From NCBI GenBank assembly GCA_002359895.1, contig DEOB01000011.1, positions 497,203 through 561,202 of the forward strand: a DNA stretch of 64,000 nt. Reading direction: 5' to 3'. Position numbers and translations under genes: made by a program. Source of the stretch: Stenotrophomonas sp. UBA2629 (GTDB taxonomy: Bacteria; Pseudomonadota; Gammaproteobacteria; Xanthomonadales; Xanthomonadaceae). Position 1 is the stretch's first letter. The number at the start of each line of letters is the position of its first letter. This document shows, in pieces, positions 58,306 through 64,000 of the stretch. The notes beneath the pieces were generated by a model, which saw only the letters and a program-made list of their open reading frames with translations, was not told the DNA's origin and did no database searches.

Positions 58306-60762
58306 TCAGTGCTTGACGCGCGTCGCCGGAGCTGCCTTGGGCTTCCCACGCGTTGCCACACGCTGCGCGCTCTTGCGTGCCTTCTTCGGCGCCAGCGGTG
58401 ACTCCAGTGCGATATCCAGCACTTCGTCGATCCACTTCACCGGCACGATTTTCAGGTCGCGCGTGACATTGGCCGGAATGTCGACCAGATCCTTGCGGTT
58501 CTCTTCGGGGATGACCACGGTGCGAATGCCACCGCGCAGCGCGGCCAGCAGTTTTTCCTTCAGGCCACCAATCGCAGTGACACGGCCACGCAAGGTGATT
58601 TCACCGGTCATCGCGACCTCGGCCTTGATCGGCACCTTGGTCAAGGTGGACACCAGCGAAGTCACCATCGCGATACCCGCACTCGGGCCATCCTTCGGCG
58701 TGGCGCCATCGGGCACATGCAGGTGCACGTCGTGCTTCTGCAGGAAGTCCACGTCGATGCCAAGGGTTTCCGCACGCGAGCGCACCACCGACAACGCGGC
58801 GGTCGCCGATTCCTTCATCACATTGCCCAGCTGGCCGGTCAGCGTCACCGCGCCCTTGCCCGGGATCAACGTGGACTCAACCTGCAGCAGTTCGCCACCG
58901 ACTTCCGTCCACGCCAAACCGGTGACCAGGCCGATCTCGTTTTCTTCCTCGGCACGGCCGAAGTCGAAGCGGCGCACGCCCAGATACTTGTCCAGATTCT
59001 TGGCATCAACCACCACCAGCGCCTTGGGCTTCTTGGCGGTTTTCTTGACGGCCTTCTTGACCGGCTGTGGGCCGGCCAACGCAAGTTCCTTGACCACCTT
59101 GCGGCAGATCTTGGCGACTTCGCGCTCCAGATTACGCACGCCCGATTCACGCGTGTAATAACGCACGATGTCGCGGATGGCGTCTTCCTCGATGACCAGT
59201 TCGTCGGCCTTCAATCCGTTGGCCTTGAGCTGCTTGGCCGCCAGATAACGCGTGGCGATGTTGAGCTTCTCGTCCTCGGTGTAGCCGGGGATGCGGATCA
59301 CTTCCATGCGGTCCAGCAGCGGGCCGGGGATGTTCAGCGAATTGGACGTCGCCACGAACATCACTTCGCTCAGGTCCAGGTCCACTTCCAGGTAGTGATC
59401 GTTGAACGCGTTGTTCTGCTCGGGGTCGAGCACTTCCAGCAGAGCCGACGACGGATCGCCACGGAAATCCATCGACATCTTGTCGATTTCATCCAGCACG
59501 AACAGCGGGTTCTTGCTGCCGACCTTGTTGAGGTTCTGCACGATGCGGCCCGGCATCGAACCCACATAGGTACGACGGTGGCCACGGATCTCAGCCTCGT
59601 CACGCACGCCGCCCAGCGACATGCGCACGAACTTGCGGTTGGTGGCCTTGGCGATGGACTGACCCAACGAGGTCTTGCCCACGCCCGGCGGCCCGACCAG
59701 GCAAAGAATCGGCCCCTTCATCTGCTTCACGCGCGACTGCACCGCCAGGTATTCAAGGATGCGGTCCTTGACCTTGTCCAAGCCGTAATGATCGGCATCC
59801 AGCGTGTCCTGCGCGACCTTCAGGTCCTTGCGCACCTTGGTGCGCTTTTTCCACGGCACGCCCAGCAGCCAATCCAGATAGTTGCGTACCACAGCAGCTT
59901 CGGCCGACATCGGCGACATCTGCTTGAGCTTGTTGAGCTCGGCCTTGGCCTTGGTTTCCACGGCCTTCGGCATACCAGCTTCGGCAATCTTGCGGGCCAA
60001 CTCGTCCAACTCACCCGGCGCATCATCCAGGTCACCCAGCTCTTTCTGGATGGCCTTCATCTGCTCGTTGAGGTAGTACTCGCGCTGGCTCTTTTCCATC
60101 TGCGATTTGACGCGGCCGCGGATGCGTTTTTCCAGCTGCTGCACGTCAATTTCGCCATCGACAAGACCCACCAGCATTTCCAGCCGGTCACCGACCAGCA
60201 GCGTTTCCAGCAGCTTCTGCTTGTCGGCCAAACGTACGCCGATATGGGCGGAGATGGTGTCGGCCAGACGCGCCGGCTCTTCGATACCCGCCAGCGTCTG
60301 CAGCAACTCTGGCGGCAGCTTGCGGTTGGTTTTGACGTACTGCTCGAACAGCGACATCAGCGAGCGGGCAATGGCCTCGATCTCGCGCGCTTCGCGCGGG
60401 TCGTTCGATTCGATTTCGGTACCGTGGCCCTGCAGCGCGCCGTCCTGCTCATAGACCTTGTCCACGCTCACACGCGACAGGCCTTCGACCAGCACCTTGA
60501 TGGTGCCGTCAGGCAGCTTCAGCAACTGCAGCACTTGGGCCAACGTACCGACCGTGTACAGATCGTCGGCCGCTGGGTCGTCGGTCTCGGCCGACTTCTG
60601 GGCGACCAGCAGGATGCGCTTGTCCGCTTCCATGGCGCGTTCCAGCGCCTGCATGGACTTGTCACGTCCCACGAACAAGGGGATGACCATGTGCGGGAAC
60701 ACCACCACATCGCGTAGTGGCAGGACCGGCAGGTCGAGAACTTCGAGTTGGGACTTGGCCAT
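58306..60762 (-). CDS. lon: ATP-dependent protease Lon
   Basis: 818 residues from ATG 60762: LonN domain (LPVLPLRDVVVFPHMVIPLFVG), AAA+ module with Walker A GPPGVGKT (357-364) and the serine-lysine protease domain (Ser694 in DGPSAGIAM, Lys about 737 in LKEKLLAA). A short Lys/Ala-rich insertion (KKAVKKTAKKPKAL) precedes the protease part. It degrades misfolded and regulatory proteins. Its own promoter must lie in 60763-60796, just behind the clpX terminator. Confidence 0.97.
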   Translation of the reverse strand: MAKSQLEVLDLPVLPLRDVVVFPHMVIPLFVGRDKSMQALERAMEADKRILLVAQKSAETDDPAADDLYTVGTLAQVLQLLKLPDGTIKVLVEGLSRVSVDKVYEQDGALQGHGTEIESNDPREAREIEAIARSLMSLFEQYVKTNRKLPPELLQTLAGIEEPARLADTISAHIGVRLADKQKLLETLLVGDRLEMLVGLVDGEIDVQQLEKRIRGRVKSQMEKSQREYYLNEQMKAIQKELGDLDDAPGELDELARKIAEAGMPKAVETKAKAELNKLKQMSPMSAEAAVVRNYLDWLLGVPWKKRTKVRKDLKVAQDTLDADHYGLDKVKDRILEYLAVQSRVKQMKGPILCLVGPPGVGKTSLGQSIAKATNRKFVRMSLGGVRDEAEIRGHRRTYVGSMPGRIVQNLNKVGSKNPLFVLDEIDKMSMDFRGDPSSALLEVLDPEQNNAFNDHYLEVDLDLSEVMFVATSNSLNIPGPLLDRMEVIRIPGYTEDEKLNIATRYLAAKQLKANGLKADELVIEEDAIRDIVRYYTRESGVRNLEREVAKICRKVVKELALAGPQPVKKAVKKTAKKPKALVVVDAKNLDKYLGVRRFDFGRAEEENEIGLVTGLAWTEVGGELLQVESTLIPGKGAVTLTGQLGNVMKESATAALSVVRSRAETLGIDVDFLQKHDVHLHVPDGATPKDGPSAGIAMVTSLVSTLTKVPIKAEVAMTGEITLRGRVTAIGGLKEKLLAALRGGIRTVVIPEENRKDLVDIPANVTRDLKIVPVKWIDEVLDIALESPLAPKKARKSAQRVATRGKPKAAPATRVKH

Positions 60763-60796
60763 GGGGGCGAGCTCCGCTGGTATCAGGAAAGGCCAA

Positions 60797-60833
60797 ATAA
60801 AAAAGCCGATGGCCCCGTTATGGGGCCATCGGC
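60797..60833 (-). terminator. Terminator of clpX
   Basis: Minus strand GCCGATGGCCCC-ataac-GGGGCCATCGGC (12-bp perfect stem) and TTTTTTATT. It separates clpX from lon. Confidence 0.92.
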
Positions 60834-60905
60834 GAGGTGTTGCAAGAGGCTTTGCAAGCTGAACGTGAACAGGCAATCACCAATTCACGCCCGCCGCTGC
60901 CGGGC

Positions 60906-62195
60906 TCAGTCGCCCGAAGCGGCCTTGGCCGGTGCCGGCGGTGTTTCGTAGATGATGTACGGCTCGGATTTGTTCTCGATGACCGACTCATCCACCACCA
61001 CCTTGCTCACGTTTTCCTGTGACGGCAGGTCGTACATGGTGTCCAACAGTACCGATTCAACGATGGTACGCAGGCCACGGGCGCCGGTCTTGCGCTTGAG
61101 CGCCTTCTTGGCGATGGCCGACAGCGCGTCCGGACGGAACTCCAGCTCCACGCCTTCCATGTCAAACAGCTTCTTGAACTGCTTGGTGATGGCGTTTTTC
61201 GGCTCGGTCAGAATCTGGATCAGCGCCGGCTCGTCCAGCTCTTCCAGCGTTGCCACCACCGGCAGGCGGCCGACGAACTCGGGAATCAGGCCGAACTTGA
61301 TCAGATCTTCCGGCTCAACCTCGGCCAGTACCTTGCCCACTTCCTGCTTGCGCTCGGCGCTCTTCACCTTGGCACCAAAGCCAATGCTGCTGGTGTCCGA
61401 CGAACGCTGCTGGATCACCTTGTCCAGGCCGGCAAACGCACCGCCACAGATGAACAGGATGTTCTTGGTGTCCACCTGCAGGAATTCCTGCTGCGGGTGC
61501 TTGCGGCCACCCTGCGGCGGCACGCTGGCCACCGTGCCTTCGATCAGCTTCAACAGTGCCTGCTGCACGCCTTCGCCGGACACGTCACGGGTGATCGACG
61601 GGTTCTCACTCTTGCGCGAGATCTTGTCGATTTCATCGATATAGACGATGCCCTGCTGCGCCTTCTCGACGTCGTAGTCGCACTTCTGCAGCAGCTTCTG
61701 GATGATGTTTTCCACATCCTCACCCACGTAACCGGCCTCGGTCAGCGTGGTGGCATCGGCCATGGTGAACGGCACGTTGAGCAGGCGCGCCAGCGTTTCG
61801 GCCAGCAGCGTCTTGCCCGAACCGGTCGGACCGACCAGCAGGATGTTGGACTTGGACAGCTCGACGTCGTCGCTCTTCTGACGGCTCTCGATGCGCTTGT
61901 AATGGTTGTACACCGCAACGGCCAGCGTGCGCTTGGCGCGGTTCTGACCAATCACGTACTGGTCCAGCACCTCGAGGATCTCGCGCGGCTTGGGCAGCGA
62001 ACTGCGTGCCGACTGCGCCTTTTCCTCAAGCTCCTCACGGATGATGTCGTTGCACAGCTCCACGCATTCATCACAGATGAACACGCTCGGCCCCGCGATC
62101 AGCTTGCGTACCTCATGCTGACTCTTGCCGCAGAACGAGCAGTACAGAATCTTGCCGCTGCTGTCCCCGGTACGACCTTGCCGGTCTTCGCTCAT
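60906..62195 (-). CDS. clpX: ClpX ATPase, unfoldase of ClpXP
   Basis: 429 residues from ATG 62195: C4 zinc finger (Cys19, 22, 41, 44), Walker A GPTGSGKT (122-129), Walker B (GIVYIDEIDKI), the RKH loop (GGRKHPQQEF) and the IGF-type ClpP-binding loop (SSIGFGAKV). It unfolds tagged substrates for ClpP. Confidence 0.97.
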   Translation of the reverse strand: MSEDRQGRTGDSSGKILYCSFCGKSQHEVRKLIAGPSVFICDECVELCNDIIREELEEKAQSARSSLPKPREILEVLDQYVIGQNRAKRTLAVAVYNHYKRIESRQKSDDVELSKSNILLVGPTGSGKTLLAETLARLLNVPFTMADATTLTEAGYVGEDVENIIQKLLQKCDYDVEKAQQGIVYIDEIDKISRKSENPSITRDVSGEGVQQALLKLIEGTVASVPPQGGRKHPQQEFLQVDTKNILFICGGAFAGLDKVIQQRSSDTSSIGFGAKVKSAERKQEVGKVLAEVEPEDLIKFGLIPEFVGRLPVVATLEELDEPALIQILTEPKNAITKQFKKLFDMEGVELEFRPDALSAIAKKALKRKTGARGLRTIVESVLLDTMYDLPSQENVSKVVVDESVIENKSEPYIIYETPPAPAKAASGD

Positions 62196-62321
62196 GCTTC
62201 GCTTACCCAGTTGCTCCCCCTCTGACCAAGGGGGTCGAATTTGAGAATAGCACAGGGCCGGAGGGACATCAGTCCCGTGCCGACCCTGCAAAAAATGCCG
62301 ATTTTCCGGCTACTTACACCG

Positions 62322-62948
62322 TCAAGACGGCTGGATGGACTCTTCCGGACGCCGCTCCAGCACCTGGTCGACCAGGCCGTAAGCCACCGCATCGGCCGCG
62401 CTCTTGAAGTTGTCACGCTCGGTGTCGCGCGCGATGGTCTCCAGCGGCTGACCGGTGTGCTTGGCCATCACCTCATTCAGGCGCGAACGCAGGGTGAGGA
62501 TTTCACGGGCATGGATGTCGATATCCGTGGCCTGGCCCTGGAAGCCACCCAGCGGCTGATGGATCATCACCCGCGAATTGGGAAGCGCATAACGCTTCCC
62601 GGGGGCACCAGCAGTGAGCAGCAGCGCGCCCATCGAAGCGGCCTGACCGATGCAGGTCGTGCTCACGTCCGGCTTGATGTACTGCATGGTGTCGTAGATG
62701 GCCATGCCGGCCGTCACCACGCCACCGGGCGAGTTGATGTAGATGTTGATGTCCTTTTCCGGGTTTTCCGATTCAAGGAACAGCAACTGCGCCACCACCA
62801 GGTTCGCGACGTGGTCGTCAATCGGACCGACCAGGAAAATCACGCGCTCTTTGAGCAGGCGCGAATAGATGTCGTAGGCGCGCTCGCCGCGGCTGGTCTG
62901 TTCGACCACCATCGGAACCATGTTCAATGCTTTGGTTCGGTTGTCCAT
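62322..62948 (-). CDS. clpP: ClpP protease subunit
   Basis: 208 residues from ATG 62948. Ser105 in GQAASMGALL, His130 in MIHQPLGGFQGQ and an Asp in ARDTERDNF form the triad. The order tig-clpP-clpX-lon is standard in Gammaproteobacteria; the gap to clpX is 126 bp. Confidence 0.97.
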   Translation of the reverse strand: MDNRTKALNMVPMVVEQTSRGERAYDIYSRLLKERVIFLVGPIDDHVANLVVAQLLFLESENPEKDINIYINSPGGVVTAGMAIYDTMQYIKPDVSTTCIGQAASMGALLLTAGAPGKRYALPNSRVMIHQPLGGFQGQATDIDIHAREILTLRSRLNEVMAKHTGQPLETIARDTERDNFKSAADAVAYGLVDQVLERRPEESIQPS

Positions 62949-63015
62949 TTCGTGAGGCACCTGTTCTGGGGAGGACACACCCCGCGCCGAAGCGCGGGGA
63001 CGTAACGCCCGCCGA

Positions 63016-64000
63016 TTACTGGCGGATGGCTTCCTGGAACGACAACGCCTGCTCGGTGTGCTGGGCACGCTCGGCGATCCAGTCGATGACCTGCTCTTCC
63101 ATCACACGGTTCTGCAGGCCAGACATGAGCTGGGGGTCGTTGCGGTACATCTCAATGACCTGCTCCGGCTCTTCGTAGGTGGAGGCGATCAGGCGCATGG
63201 TTTCGTTCAGGCGCTTGGGGTCCAGACGCAGCTCGTTCTTGCGGGCCACTTCACCGACCAGCAGGCCCACCAGCACGCGCTTGGCAGCAGCGTCCTTGAA
63301 GCCTTCATGCGCATCGGCCGGGACATCGCCCGGGTTGCCGCCCTGGCGACGGATGGCGTCCACCTGCTGGGCCAGCATCGAACGGGCTTCGTTCTCGACC
63401 AGACGCGGCGGCAGCTCCACCGACGAGTAAGCAGCGATCAGCTGCTCGCCGACTTCGCGACGCAGGCGGTTCATCAGCGCACCCTTGAGCTCACGCTCCA
63501 GGTTGGAACGGATGTCGGCGCGGAACTGCTCCACATCACCATTCTTGACGCCGAAGCTCTTGATGAAAGCGGTGTCCACTGCCGGCATGTCCTGCTCGGA
63601 CACCTCGGTGACCTTGACCGATACCTTGACCGACTTGCCAGCCAGGGCCGGCACACGCCAGTCAGCCGGGAACTCGACATCCAGGGTCTTTTCTTCACCC
63701 TTGGCCATACCAACCAGGCCCTGCTCGATCTGCTCGAACATCATGCCCTGGCCGATGATGATGGTGCCCTGCTCGGCGCCTTCGGCCGGCAGACGCTCTT
63801 CGCCTGCCTGGGACCAGGTTTCCAGGCCAACCAGGTCGCCTTCCTGCGCGCCACGCGCAACCGGCTTCCAGGTACGACGCTGCTGGCGCAGGTTTTCGAT
63901 CATCTGGTCGATGTCGGCATCGCTGATTTCAGCGGTGTGACGCACGACGGTCAGCTTGGTGACGTCGACATCGCCGAAGTCCGGGATCAGCTCGACGGTA
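63016..64000 (-). CDS. tig: Trigger factor, C-terminal part (5' end outside window)
   Basis: The frame is open to the window end; about 328 residues are visible. Present are the end of the ribosome-binding domain (ELIPDFGDVDVTKLTVVRH), the FKBP-like domain (GDLVGLETW, MMFEQIEQGLVGMAKGEEKTLDVEFP) and the C-terminal chaperone arms ending at SFQEAIRQ. The protein binds near the ribosome exit and helps folding of new chains. Confidence 0.95.
   Translation of the reverse strand, partial: TVELIPDFGDVDVTKLTVVRHTAEISDADIDQMIENLRQQRRTWKPVARGAQEGDLVGLETWSQAGEERLPAEGAEQGTIIIGQGMMFEQIEQGLVGMAKGEEKTLDVEFPADWRVPALAGKSVKVSVKVTEVSEQDMPAVDTAFIKSFGVKNGDVEQFRADIRSNLERELKGALMNRLRREVGEQLIAAYSSVELPPRLVENEARSMLAQQVDAIRRQGGNPGDVPADAHEGFKDAAAKRVLVGLLVGEVARKNELRLDPKRLNETMRLIASTYEEPEQVIEMYRNDPQLMSGLQNRVMEEQVIDWIAERAQHTEQALSFQEAIRQ

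Noticed and set aside
58717..60717. A 666-codon plus-strand frame opposite lon.
   Set aside because: Shadow of the lon codon pattern; no domain, and lon itself is complete on the other strand.

Overview
This 64-kb window is chromosomal DNA from a GC-rich gammaproteobacterium of the Xanthomonadaceae, most like Stenotrophomonas, Xanthomonas or Pseudoxanthomonas. The grounds are protein character and gene order: yqgE-ruvX-pyrB, pilT/pilU back to back, yggS-proC-DUF4426, rpmF-fabH-fabD-fabG-acpP-fabF-pabB-mltG-holB-pilZ and tig-clpP-clpX-lon-hup-ppiD. I cannot fix the species. Most of the window is core genome, densely packed with frequent 1-8 nt gene overlaps.

Layout. 1-9.9 kb: the end of a magnesium transporter (mgtE), an NnrS membrane protein, a small zinc-ribbon protein, pyrB/ruvX/yqgE, 3-methyladenine glycosylase, twitching motors PilU and PilT, yggS, proC and a DUF4426 lipoprotein. 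9.9-13.9 kb: soxR, divergent from an MFS exporter with a near-canonical SoxR-type promoter between them, then a two-gene operon encoding an unusual ABC-ATPase/dual-specificity-phosphatase fusion and a roadblock-like small protein. 14-17 kb: a lipoprotein hydrolase and a DUF4105 membrane protein. 17.1-20.7 kb: an accessory island beside tRNA-Val(CAC), holding a lone phage terminase small subunit, a frameshifted membrane protein, an orphan coding fragment, a Panacea-type toxin-antitoxin pair and a small hypothetical gene. 20.8-31.3 kb: pilZ, holB, mltG, pabB and the fatty-acid synthesis cluster, which includes a kinase-like gene of unknown role, then rpmF and yceD. 31.4-42 kb: a Maf-type pyrophosphatase, a GT39 glycosyltransferase, a MoxR/DUF58/transglutaminase/Slp operon, hinT, recR, ybaB, dnaX and tRNA-Ser(GGA).

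42-54.4 kb: a secreted GH92 mannosidase, a GNAT acetyltransferase, a guanidinium exporter (gdx) behind a guanidine-II riboswitch, 4.5S RNA, an MBL hydrolase, Kdo kinase, a heptosyltransferase, DUF6165, tRNA-Ser(CGA), a PP2C phosphatase, dnaQ, rnhA, a methyltransferase, gloB and a LysM lytic transglycosylase. 54.4-64 kb: a repeat-rich spacer with a 72-bp tandem array, then ppiD, three tRNA-Asp(GTC) and one tRNA-Val(TAC), hup, lon, clpX, clpP and the C-terminal part of the trigger factor.

The most interesting items are the ABC-ATPase/phosphatase plus roadblock operon, the SoxR-type promoter in front of the MFS gene, the guanidine-II riboswitch, the Panacea toxin-antitoxin pair in the island, and the 72-bp tandem array. 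All calls were made by reading the sequence; no database search was run.
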